From positions 186,001 through 250,000 of the forward strand of contig NZ_WPIK01000001.1 of NCBI RefSeq assembly GCF_009754915.1: a stretch of 64,000 bases of DNA. The letters run 5' to 3'. A program made the position numbers and the translations under genes. This document shows, piece after piece, positions 43,978 through 51,996 of this stretch. Position 1 is the first letter of the stretch, and every line of letters begins with the position of its first letter. The notes beneath the pieces are model-generated. The model searched no databases. It was not told the origin of the DNA and saw only the letters and a list, made by a program, of their open reading frames with translations. Origin of the DNA: Mucilaginibacter arboris. Its GTDB lineage: Bacteria; Bacteroidota; Bacteroidia; Sphingobacteriales; Sphingobacteriaceae.

Positions 43978-45117
43978 ATGAAAAAAGTAAACCTCTACTC
44001 ACTAATAGCTCTCGGCTTGTTGTCCCTGCCGGCGGCTAAGTCCTTCGGACAAGATTCTACAGCTACAAGAAGATCGGCCAGATCAAGTATGCCAGCCACA
44101 ACAACTACCCCAAAAGTATTTGGTGGCCGTGCACAGTACACTACCTGGAACATTGGTATCAATGCTGGTGTTTTAGCTCCGCTTATCCCTTTTGGAGTTA
44201 ATGATTTCACCAACAAAGAGCTGAATTTAGGTTACGGCATTACGATTAGAAAACAATTAGGCCATGCATTTGGCTTAGAATTAGAGGGTGTTTCCGGAAA
44301 ACTTTCTGGCTCTAATGTAAATGCTGTTGGTGGTGTAAGAAATGGCATTAGAGCATTTGATACACAATTAGCATATTCTGCGACTTTAAGTGGTGTAGTT
44401 AATGTTGCTACCGTAGATTTTATCCGTCGTAAAAACTCTGTTAACTTCTTCGTTTCTGCTGGTGGTGGCCTTGCTGCTTATGCCCCTAAAGTTACTTATG
44501 CAAACAATACTGTTATAGATTGGAAAGACAAAGCCAATGGCGGAAATGATACCTATGTTCATGAGTTAGTTATTCCTGTTGGTGTAGGTGTTAAATTTAG
44601 ATTATCTGATAAAGTTGCCCTTAATTTAGGCTATACTGCCAACTTCATAGACGGTGATAATTTAGACGGAAATACACAAGGTTATCCTACAAAAGATAAA
44701 TTTTCTTACGGTTATGGCGGTTTAGAATTTGCTTTGGGTGGAAAATCTAAACCAAATTTAGATTGGGTTAATCCGGCTGCCATGATGTATGATGAGTTAA
44801 AAGATTCTACATTACGTATTACTGTTGACAGCTTAAAAGGTAAAGTTAGTGGTGTTGAAACCAGTATTTCTGACTTGAAAAAAGATTCTGATGGTGATGG
44901 TGTTCGTGATGACTTAGACAAATGCCCAGGTACACCTGCTGGTACTGTTGTTGATGGTTCTGGTTGCGAAATTAAATTCCCGGCCCCTGTGGTTGTAGCA
45001 CCTCCTGCCCCTCCAGCTCCTGTAGTTATTAAAAAAACCGTTACTAAAAAATATCGTGTCCGTACTAAAAAGTACCATACTGTTGTTAAAAAGAAAAAAG
45101 CAGCAGCTAAAAAATAA
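43978..45117 (+). CDS. OmpA-like barrel with thrombospondin type 3 repeat and lysine-rich tail
   Basis: 379 residues. Signal peptide (ending KSFGQ), Ser/Thr-rich linker, ~230-residue barrel (NIGINAGVLAPLIPFGVND; FVSAGGGLAAYAP), then a calcium-type TSP3 motif DSDGDGVRDDLDKCPGTPAG with VDGSGC. In related OmpA proteins the peptidoglycan-binding OmpA domain comes next. Here a Pro/Val linker (VVVAPPAPPAPVV) and a ~28-residue basic tail (KKTVTKKYRVRTKKYHTVVK then KKKKAAAKK) replace it. The tail might bind peptidoglycan or LPS by charge. A strong terminator follows. Confidence 0.88.
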   Translation: MKKVNLYSLIALGLLSLPAAKSFGQDSTATRRSARSSMPATTTTPKVFGGRAQYTTWNIGINAGVLAPLIPFGVNDFTNKELNLGYGITIRKQLGHAFGLELEGVSGKLSGSNVNAVGGVRNGIRAFDTQLAYSATLSGVVNVATVDFIRRKNSVNFFVSAGGGLAAYAPKVTYANNTVIDWKDKANGGNDTYVHELVIPVGVGVKFRLSDKVALNLGYTANFIDGDNLDGNTQGYPTKDKFSYGYGGLEFALGGKSKPNLDWVNPAAMMYDELKDSTLRITVDSLKGKVSGVETSISDLKKDSDGDGVRDDLDKCPGTPAGTVVDGSGCEIKFPAPVVVAPPAPPAPVVIKKTVTKKYRVRTKKYHTVVKKKKAAAKK

Positions 45118-45136
45118 AATTTAGTTTGTGATAAAC

Positions 45137-45170
45137 AAAAAGCTCCGGATATTAATCCGGAGCTTTTTTT
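45137..45170 (+). terminator. Rho-independent terminator, 14-bp stem
   Basis: AAAAAGCTCCGGAT pairs with ATCCGGAGCTTTTT around ATTA, with T9 ending the run. It follows the OmpA-like gene by 19 bases. Confidence 0.95.
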
Positions 45171-45445
45171 ATGCCCTGATTTTATCAACTTGTTGCTACT
45201 GTTCCCGTGTTCCTGATGTAGGATAACAACCTTCTGTTAAGTAGTAAATAAAATTTATAGCAAACATTATTAATCAATCGATAGTTAGCTATTTTTAGTA
45301 TCGCAAGTAAAAGTATGATTGCTTATAAATTAAAATGACAAATGCTTTTTCCTATGCAATGCTTTTACAATAAAAGTATCAATTGTAAATTACTAAAACT
45401 GATTTCAATTCAAGGCATCAACAGTTTACAAAAAACCAATATCTT
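45171..45445. other. 275-base gene-free stretch upstream of the holin-like gene
   Basis: I see no ORF or RNA gene. It contains TTAATCAATCGAT (about 45271-45283), like half of the candidate operator at 41373. It also contains the AATGCTTTTAC / ATAAAAGTAT pair near 45358-45380, which looks like a decayed inverted motif pair with the central bases lost. Confidence 0.5.
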
Positions 45446-45796
45446 ATGGAACAAAACAAAATAAACCCCCCAATAATAGAGCAGATAAAAGAGTATATAG
45501 AAACCCGCATTAAACTACTTAAATACAAAGTAATTGATCAAGCAACCGGTATTGCTGCAAACGTAGTTGCTTATGCAATAATTGCTGTATTGGGTTTATT
45601 CATTTTGTTGTTTTTTAGTGTAACGCTCGCTTTACTATTTGGTTCGTTATTGGGTTCTTACTGGGCTGGTTTTGGCTGTATTACTTTATTATATATTATA
45701 CTGGCTATTTTAGTACTTGTATTAAAGGCTAAATATATTGAAGCACCGCTTATTGGTTTTTTTATTACAAAATTTTTTAAAAATAACAGCAAATGA
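45446..45796 (+). CDS. Phage_holin_3_6/YqjE-like two-helix membrane protein
   Basis: 116 residues: an amphipathic N-terminal part (IEQIKEYIETRIKLLKYKVIDQATG), then two long hydrophobic helices (about 37-63 and 70-95) and a basic tail. This is the layout of the holin-superfamily/YqjE proteins common outside phages and linked to stress and membranes. It overlaps the next gene by four bases (ATGA). No phage genes are nearby. Confidence 0.75.
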   Translation: MEQNKINPPIIEQIKEYIETRIKLLKYKVIDQATGIAANVVAYAIIAVLGLFILLFFSVTLALLFGSLLGSYWAGFGCITLLYIILAILVLVLKAKYIEAPLIGFFITKFFKNNSK

Positions 45797-46311
45797 TTGT
45801 ACCAATTAAAAGTATCCATGATTTAAGGAATGAGATTGTACGTTTAGAAACTTTAACCGTACAACAGGAAGCTGCTATTAAACAACGTTTCAGCAGTCCT
45901 AAAACTATTTATAAAACTATACTTTCGGCGTTTCCCAAATCTGAAAGCAGCAGTACGGGCACAAATGCAAATAGTTTATTTAGCCAGGATATTATTGGCG
46001 CTATTTCTAAATTTTTGCTCCCTTTAACGCTAAACAAAACCCTGTTTAAAGAATCTGGCTTTATTACCCGGTCAATCGTTACTTTCCTTTCTAAAAAAGC
46101 TTCCGGTTATATCAATCAGGATTCGGTAACTTCGGGATGGGAAAAATTGAAAACAGCAGTATCAAAATCAAAAATCCCTGATACAGTAATATCAAAAGTA
46201 AAACCACTTGAAAACTTACTGTCAAAAATAAAATTCCCTGCTAAAAAGACGATCAAAGTAAAAACGCTTGCAAAAGCAAACACACCAATCGTAATTAAAA
46301 GTATAGATTAA
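45793..46311 (+). CDS. Basic protein of unknown function coupled to the holin-like gene
   Basis: 172 residues, strongly basic (many Lys, especially the last 50 residues), with a short hydrophobic stretch near 78-90 (IGAISKFLLPLTLN). No family recognised. LRNEIVRLETLTVQQEAAIKQRF at the N-terminus is helical. The start overlaps the stop of the membrane protein by four bases, so the two are coexpressed. A terminator lies 28 bases downstream. Confidence 0.65.
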   Translation: MIVPIKSIHDLRNEIVRLETLTVQQEAAIKQRFSSPKTIYKTILSAFPKSESSSTGTNANSLFSQDIIGAISKFLLPLTLNKTLFKESGFITRSIVTFLSKKASGYINQDSVTSGWEKLKTAVSKSKIPDTVISKVKPLENLLSKIKFPAKKTIKVKTLAKANTPIVIKSID

Positions 46312-46338
46312 CAGCCATTACATTTTTTATTTTTTTTG

Positions 46339-46372
46339 AAGCAGGCCCTTTTCATCAGGTCCTGCTTTTTTT
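46339..46372 (+). terminator. Rho-independent terminator
   Basis: AAGCAGG (46339-46345) pairs with CCTGCTT (46361-46367), extended by partial pairing inward and followed by T7. Confidence 0.85.
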
Positions 46373-46446
46373 GTTTACATCTTACATTAAACAAAGTTTT
46401 ATAATTACAACCAACAGTTGCTCTTTTAGCTGCGGTATTTTAGGCA

Positions 46447-46458
46447 ATGCTTCTTTTA
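46447..46458 (-). repeat. Dispersed 12-mer (ATGCTTCTTTTA on + strand)
   Basis: Exact copy in the gap before trmB; TTTTTAGGTGA precedes it on the motif strand, as at 17996. Confidence 0.9.
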
Positions 46459-46608
46459 TCACCTAAAAATCATTGTTTATCTCACTTGTTGCTGTTATTA
46501 ATAGTAATATGTAATCGGTCCCTCAATGTTAAAAATAGAAACAACTTCAATTTATATTTCTGATACCTCTTTGCTAAAGCTATTTTTGCCAGCTAATTTT
46601 TTGAATTT

Positions 46609-47259
46609 GTGGGAAAAGATAAACTAAGGCGCTTTGCAGAAATATCAACTTTTGAAAACGTTTTACAATTAACAGAAGGCCATGCCTTAAAAGGAAACTG
46701 GAATGCTAATCATTTTCAAAATAACCATCCTTTAGTTCTGGAACTTGCTTGTGGAAAAGGAGAATATGCCGTAGAGATGGCGCAATTTTTTCCTGGTAAA
46801 AACTTTATTGGTATTGATTATAAAGGCAACCGGATTTGGCGCGGCGCCAAAACAGCGCTGGAAGAAAATGTAACTAACGTGGCTTTTTTAAGGATTCAGA
46901 TTGAGCAGATTTTAGAATACTTTGAACCAAAAGAAGTTTCGGAAATCTGGATCACTTTTCCTGATCCGCAACCACAGTTAGGACGCGAAAAAAAGAGGCT
47001 TACTTCGCCCCGTTTTCTCGTAAATTATCGTCATATTTTGCAACCCAAGGGCTTCATCCATTTAAAAACAGATAATGATGAGTTATATGCTTACACTTTG
47101 GAAAAGATTGCCGAACATCATCTGAAATTACATATTGCGACCAATGACCTTTATCATTCTGATCATGTAAATGAAATTCTATCCATTAAAACTTATTACG
47201 AAAAGAAGTATCTTCAAAATAATAAAAACATTAATTATCTAAAGTTTTCATTCGACTAA
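46609..47259 (+). CDS. trmB: tRNA (guanine-N7)-methyltransferase
   Basis: 216 residues from GTG 46609 (MGKDKLRRF). The SAM-binding motif is LELACGKGEYAVEMAQFFP, followed by NFIGIDYKGNRIWRGAKTAL and the family signature WITFPDPQPQLGREKKRLTSPRFL. It methylates G46 of tRNA. A possible TATTTTTG -7 box lies at 46581. It is followed at 59 bases by the alkyltransferase-like gene. Confidence 0.95.
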   Translation: MGKDKLRRFAEISTFENVLQLTEGHALKGNWNANHFQNNHPLVLELACGKGEYAVEMAQFFPGKNFIGIDYKGNRIWRGAKTALEENVTNVAFLRIQIEQILEYFEPKEVSEIWITFPDPQPQLGREKKRLTSPRFLVNYRHILQPKGFIHLKTDNDELYAYTLEKIAEHHLKLHIATNDLYHSDHVNEILSIKTYYEKKYLQNNKNINYLKFSFD

Positions 47260-47317
47260 TTTTTTAACTGTTTTTAAAATAGCAGCCCACAATTCTTTCT
47301 TTTGAGTAAATTTAAAA

Positions 47318-47656
47318 ATGGAGAACGACAGCTTTTACGAAAAGGTTTACTGGGTTGTTAGGCAAGTGCCGGCCGGAAGAGTAACCACTTACGGAGCAAT
47401 TGCAGCGTTTTTAGGCACAAAAGGATCGTCAAGGGTAGTTGGTTATGCAATGGGCGCTTCTGTTCATGTTTTGCCGCGGGTGCCTGCACATCGCGTAGTA
47501 AATAGAACGGGGTTATTAACCGGAAAACAACGTTTTGGCAGTCCGCATTTAATGCAGCAGTTATTAGAAAACGAAGGAATTGTGGTAGAAGATGATCAGA
47601 TCAAAAACTTTAAAGAAGTATTCTGGGACCCGGCAACAGAACTAATTTTACCCTGA
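47318..47656 (+). CDS. Alkyltransferase-like (Atl) protein, MGMT homologue without acceptor Cys
   Basis: 112 residues. The MGMT DNA-binding and active-site region is present (VPAGRVTTYGAIAAFLG; GYAMGAS), but the alkyl-accepting PCHR motif reads VPAHRVVN, with Ala for Cys. Atl proteins bind O6-alkylguanine without repairing it and hand it to nucleotide excision repair. The stop codon TGA directly precedes a dispersed motif copy. Confidence 0.9.
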   Translation: MENDSFYEKVYWVVRQVPAGRVTTYGAIAAFLGTKGSSRVVGYAMGASVHVLPRVPAHRVVNRTGLLTGKQRFGSPHLMQQLLENEGIVVEDDQIKNFKEVFWDPATELILP

Positions 47657-47668
47657 TAAAAGAAGCAT
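47657..47668 (+). repeat. Dispersed 12-mer TAAAAGAAGCAT
   Basis: Exact copy starting at the base after the atl stop codon, preceded by TTTTACCCTGA. Confidence 0.9.
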
Positions 47669-47689
47669 CATCGTTATAAATAAAAAAAT

Positions 47690-48049
47690 ATGAGTGAATT
47701 AATAAACGATTTTAACAACTATCGTAGCCGGATGAACGAGCGGATTATGGAAACGGCCAACACCAATATCAAACGTTTTTTTGCTTTAGATACCACAACT
47801 TATGCAAACGGAGCGCTTAGTGTAAAAACCAAAGAAATGCTTGGTTTGGTTGCATCAATGGTTTTGCGTTGCGATGATTGCATTAAATATCACTTGGAAA
47901 AATGTTATAATGAAGGCGTTAACCACGATGAAATGAACGAAATTTTTATGATTGCTAATTTAGTTGGCGGTTCTATCGTCATTCCGCATTACCGCCGTGC
48001 TGTTGAATTTTGGGATGAATTGAACCAGCAAGGAAATCATCAAAATTGA
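47690..48049 (+). CDS. Carboxymuconolactone decarboxylase/AhpD-fold protein
   Basis: 119 residues. The AhpD redox motif CDDCIKYHLEKCYNEGV (CxxCxxxH) is intact, followed by the EIFMIANLVGGSIVIPHYRRA helix. Members act as thiol peroxidase partners or decarboxylases; the CxxC favours a redox role. It stands between atl and a small exported protein gene. Confidence 0.85.
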   Translation: MSELINDFNNYRSRMNERIMETANTNIKRFFALDTTTYANGALSVKTKEMLGLVASMVLRCDDCIKYHLEKCYNEGVNHDEMNEIFMIANLVGGSIVIPHYRRAVEFWDELNQQGNHQN

Positions 48050-48097
48050 TTAAACGCTGAAGCTTTGCAATCGTCATAAATAAAAAAATAAAAATTT

Positions 48098-48394
48098 ATG
48101 AAAGCGATAAAATCAATAATGCTGATTTGCACTTTAGCCCTGATGTTTGCTTCTTGTGGCGGATCCTATTACGTAGCCGAACGCCCTGCGCCTTATGTTT
48201 ACACTCGCCCTGCCCCGCCTTTTGCCGGCGCTATCTGGATTGAACCGGAATATTACTGGAGCGGTGGCAGGTATGTGGCCCGTCCCGGTTATTGGAGCAG
48301 GCCACGCCCTAATTACAGCTATCATCCCGGACACTGGAACCATGATAGCCGCGGGCATACCTGGGTAAAAGGTGGTTGGCGGCCTGCAAGATAA
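48098..48394 (+). CDS. YXWGXW-type aromatic-repeat lipoprotein
   Basis: 98 residues. The lipobox is FASC (Cys20). The mature part is Tyr/Trp/Pro/Arg-rich with spaced units of the YXWGXW kind (WIEPEYYWSGGRYVARPGYW; PGHWNHDSRGHTWVKGGW). The family is small, exported and of unknown function. A perfect terminator follows within eight bases. Confidence 0.8.
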   Translation: MKAIKSIMLICTLALMFASCGGSYYVAERPAPYVYTRPAPPFAGAIWIEPEYYWSGGRYVARPGYWSRPRPNYSYHPGHWNHDSRGHTWVKGGWRPAR

Positions 48395-48401
48395 ATTTTT
48401 T

Positions 48402-48438
48402 AAAAATGCTGCTTAAATTTAGGCAGCATTTTTAATTT
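48402..48438 (+). terminator. Rho-independent terminator, 11-bp stem
   Basis: AAAAATGCTGC pairs with GCAGCATTTTT (48423-48433) around a ten-base loop, followed by AATTTT. Confidence 0.88.
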
Positions 48439-48444
48439 TAGGTA

Positions 48445-49014
48445 ATGGAAGAAAATACAATTACACGTTGTTCCTGGTGCGGAAATGACGAGTTATATAT
48501 GCGTTACCACGACGAAGAATGGGGCAAGGAGGTACACGACGACCGCATTCTTTTTGAATTTTTGGTCCTTGAATCTGCACAGGCTGGTTTAAGCTGGTTA
48601 ACAATTTTGCGCCGAAGGGAAAACTATAGAAAAGCTTTTGCTGATTTTGATGCCGTAAAAGTAGCAACTTTTACCGAAGCAGACGTAGAACGATTAATGC
48701 AGGATGCCGGGATTATCCGCAACCGTTTAAAAATCCAGGCGGCCATCAGCAACGCGATACTGTTTTTACAGGTGCAAAAAGAGTACGGCACTTTCGATCA
48801 GTATTTGTACAGTTTTATGCCCGAAGGAAAGCCAATCATCAACACAAAACAATTAAACAGCGGGCCGATAGTTACAACAGCAATTTCTGATGCCATTAGT
48901 AAAGACATGAAAAAACGCGGTTTTAAGTTCTTCGGTTCTACCATTTGTTATGCGCACATGCAGGCAACAGGCATGGTAAACGATCATACCGAAAATTGTA
49001 GCTTCAGATTCTAA
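48445..49014 (+). CDS. tag: DNA-3-methyladenine glycosylase I
   Basis: 189 residues. RCSWCGNDELYMRYHDEEWG opens the protein with the zinc-binding Cys, and FEFLVLESAQAGLSWLTILRRRENYRKAF is the family core. The closing HTENC-type zinc ligands are present (NDHTENCSF). It excises 3-methyladenine from DNA. With atl nearby this makes a small alkylation-repair neighbourhood, followed by polA. Confidence 0.95.
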   Translation: MEENTITRCSWCGNDELYMRYHDEEWGKEVHDDRILFEFLVLESAQAGLSWLTILRRRENYRKAFADFDAVKVATFTEADVERLMQDAGIIRNRLKIQAAISNAILFLQVQKEYGTFDQYLYSFMPEGKPIINTKQLNSGPIVTTAISDAISKDMKKRGFKFFGSTICYAHMQATGMVNDHTENCSFRF

Positions 49015-49097
49015 TTTTAAGCATCGCCTAATCAATCCAAATCCTTAAAATTGCATTAATCGGTGCAATCCTTTTGCATCCGTGTAATCAATATCCA

Positions 49098-51914
49098 ATG
49101 AAAAAATTATTCCTTCTGGACGGCATGGCGCTTATTTACCGCGCACATTTTGCGTTAAGCAAAAATCCTCGTTTTACCTCAAGTGGAATTAACACTTCTG
49201 CTGTAATGGGTTTTGCCAATACGCTGATGGAAATCCTTAAAAAAGAAGCACCAACGCATTTAGCTGTTGTTTTTGATACAGATGCGCCTACAGAACGCCA
49301 TACAGATTTTGTTGCTTATAAAGCGCACCGGCAGGCAATGCCCGAAGATTTATCGCTGGCTTTGCCTTATGTTGTCCGTTTAGTAGAAGGCTTTAATATT
49401 CCGGTAATTACTTCGGACGGTTTTGAAGCGGATGACATCATTGGCACTTTAGCCAAAAAAGCAGAGCAAAAAGGTTATACCGTTTTCTGTATGACGCCTG
49501 ATAAGGATTTTTGCCAATTGGTTTCCGAAAATATTTTCGTGTATAAACCTGCGCGAATGGGAAACGAGATGGAAATTTTAGGGGTAAAAGAAGTATTGGA
49601 AAAGTGGGAAGTAGAACGCGCAGAACAGGTAATTGATATTTTAGGTTTGTGGGGAGATGCGGTGGATAATATTCCGGGAATTCCAGGAATTGGAGAGAAA
49701 ACGGCAAAATTGCTGATCAAACAATTTGGTTCTGTTGAGGAAGTGATCAAAAATTCCCATCAGTTAAAAGGAAAAATGCGTGAAAACGTAGAGAACTTTG
49801 CCGAGCAGGGAATCGTTTCTAAAAAATTAGCCACAATATTACTGAATGCGCCGGTAGAACTGGACGAGGATGCTTTATTAGTAGGAAAGCCAAGCCGTGA
49901 TTTGCTGGAACCTTTATTTGCCGAACTGGAATTCAGGACGATTGGCCGTCGTGTTTTTGGTGAAGATTTCTCGGTAAACGAAGCACGTTCTACTATTGGC
50001 GTACAGACTGATTTATTTGGACAGCCGGTTGAAAACAGCAATGCTTCTTTTAGCACAGAAAAATCAGCAGAAGCAGAAACGCCGGAACCGATTGTGCCCA
50101 GCAAAAACATCAATAATACGGAGCACTCCTATTTTCTGGCTGATACATTTGGAAAACGACGCGAATTAATTGAATTATTAGGCAATCAAACTTCTATTTG
50201 TTTCGATACAGAAACAACCGGAACAGATGCTAACCAATGCGAGTTAGTTGGCTTATCTTTCTCCATAAAAATCGGAGAAGGTTATTACGTTCCCGTTCCT
50301 GCTGATCAAACTGAAACTCAAAGTATTGTAAACGAATTTAAAGAGGTCCTGGAAAACGGGCAGATCACGAAGATCGGTCAGAACCTGAAGTTTGATATTT
50401 TAATCCTGAAATGGTACGGCATCAACGTGCAGGGCGCTTTGTTTGACACCATGATGGCGCATTACCTGATCGATCCGGATACGCGCCACAATATGGATTT
50501 ACTTTCCGAAAATTATTTAGGTTATACGCCAGTTTCTATCACTTCGCTCATCGGTTCAAAAGGAAAAAACCAGGGAACGATGCGTGACGTGGAAGTTGAA
50601 AAAATCAAAGAATACGCTGCCGAAGATGCCGACATAACTTTGCAGCTAAAAGAAGCATTTGTACCAATCCTGAAAGCTGTAAATGCAGAAAAACTGGCGC
50701 ACGATCTGGAATATCCGCTGATTCATGTTTTGGCAGATATGGAGTTTGAAGGTGTAAAAATTAACCAGGAAACGTTAAAAGAATCTTCTTTACATTTAGA
50801 AAGTGACCTCGCTAAACTTGAAAAAACGGTTTATGAAAAGGCAGGATTAAAATTTAACATTTCATCACCCAAACAACTTGGAGAAGTTTTGTTTGAGAAG
50901 CTGATGCTTGATCCAAAAGCCAAAAAAACAAAAACCGGCCAATACCAAACCGGCGAAGACGTGCTTCTTTTATTGGCAAATAAAAGTGATATTGTTCGGG
51001 ATATCCTTGATTTCCGTCAGTTGCAAAAACTAAAATCAACTTATGTTGATGCTTTGCCGCTGATGATCAACCCAAAAACCGGTCGCGTTCATACTTCTTA
51101 CAATCAGGCAGTTGCAGCAACCGGAAGGTTAAGCTCCAATAATCCAAACTTGCAAAATATCCCGATTAAAACCGAACGTGGCCGGGAAGTACGGAAAGCT
51201 TTTGTTGCACGGGACGAAGACCATATTTTAGTTTCTGCGGATTATTCGCAAATCGAGCTTCGTTTAATTGCCGAAATCAGCAAAGATGAAAACATGATGG
51301 ATGCTTTTTTTAAAGGCATCGATATTCATACTGCAACAGCAGCAAAAGTTTACGGACGGACGATAGAAGAAGTGACTTCTACCGAACGACGAAACGCAAA
51401 AGCGGTTAATTTTGGTATTATTTACGGACAATCAGCTTTCGGTTTATCGCAAGGTTTAGGTATTTCCCGAAAAGAAGCATCAGAAATTATTGAACAATAT
51501 TTTAACCAGTATCCGGGTATCAAAAATTACATGAGCAGTACTTTGGATTTTGCACGGGAAAATGGTTACGTAGAAACTTTATTAGGCCGGAGAAGATATT
51601 TGCGCGATATTAATTCGGCTAATCCAACTGTCCGTGGTTATGCAGAACGAAATGCGATTAATGCGCCGATACAAGGTTCTGCTGCTGATATGATTAAAAT
51701 TGCAATGATTAATATCCATCATGATATTATCAGCAAAAAACTGGATGCAAAAATGACGATGCAAGTGCATGATGAGCTGGTGTTTGATGTACCAAAAAAT
51801 GAGCTGGAAACGGTATTGCCCTTAGTGAAAGAACACATGCAAAATGCTTTTAAAACATCCGTACCGATTGTGGTAGAAACAGGAAGCGGAAGCAATTGGC
51901 TGGAAGCACATTAA
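49098..51914 (+). CDS. polA: DNA polymerase I with 5' nuclease and 3'-5' exonuclease domains
   Basis: 938 residues from ATG 49098 (MKKLFLLDGMAL). The 5' nuclease has SDGFEADDIIGTLA and MTPDKDFCQLV. The 3'-5' exonuclease keeps its DxE motif (FDTETTGTDANQCELVG), so proofreading is likely. The polymerase motifs A, B and C are VSADYSQIELRLIAEIS, RRNAKAVNFGIIYG and MQVHDELVFDV. Four dispersed-motif copies or variants lie inside (49585, 50041, 50647, 50961), in different reading frames. Confidence 0.97.
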   Translation: MKKLFLLDGMALIYRAHFALSKNPRFTSSGINTSAVMGFANTLMEILKKEAPTHLAVVFDTDAPTERHTDFVAYKAHRQAMPEDLSLALPYVVRLVEGFNIPVITSDGFEADDIIGTLAKKAEQKGYTVFCMTPDKDFCQLVSENIFVYKPARMGNEMEILGVKEVLEKWEVERAEQVIDILGLWGDAVDNIPGIPGIGEKTAKLLIKQFGSVEEVIKNSHQLKGKMRENVENFAEQGIVSKKLATILLNAPVELDEDALLVGKPSRDLLEPLFAELEFRTIGRRVFGEDFSVNEARSTIGVQTDLFGQPVENSNASFSTEKSAEAETPEPIVPSKNINNTEHSYFLADTFGKRRELIELLGNQTSICFDTETTGTDANQCELVGLSFSIKIGEGYYVPVPADQTETQSIVNEFKEVLENGQITKIGQNLKFDILILKWYGINVQGALFDTMMAHYLIDPDTRHNMDLLSENYLGYTPVSITSLIGSKGKNQGTMRDVEVEKIKEYAAEDADITLQLKEAFVPILKAVNAEKLAHDLEYPLIHVLADMEFEGVKINQETLKESSLHLESDLAKLEKTVYEKAGLKFNISSPKQLGEVLFEKLMLDPKAKKTKTGQYQTGEDVLLLLANKSDIVRDILDFRQLQKLKSTYVDALPLMINPKTGRVHTSYNQAVAATGRLSSNNPNLQNIPIKTERGREVRKAFVARDEDHILVSADYSQIELRLIAEISKDENMMDAFFKGIDIHTATAAKVYGRTIEEVTSTERRNAKAVNFGIIYGQSAFGLSQGLGISRKEASEIIEQYFNQYPGIKNYMSSTLDFARENGYVETLLGRRRYLRDINSANPTVRGYAERNAINAPIQGSAADMIKIAMINIHHDIISKKLDAKMTMQVHDELVFDVPKNELETVLPLVKEHMQNAFKTSVPIVVETGSGSNWLEAH

Positions 51915-51996
51915 AGCTGAAACATATTAATATTATTTGAGTTTCCTATATTATAATTGCTACATTGAGCCTACCAATTATAAACTATTTCAAAGT

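Noticed and set aside
45446-46311. Prophage remnant suggested by the holin-like gene
   Set aside because: No other phage gene, integrase or attachment site is visible; holin-superfamily proteins of this kind are common as ordinary chromosomal genes.
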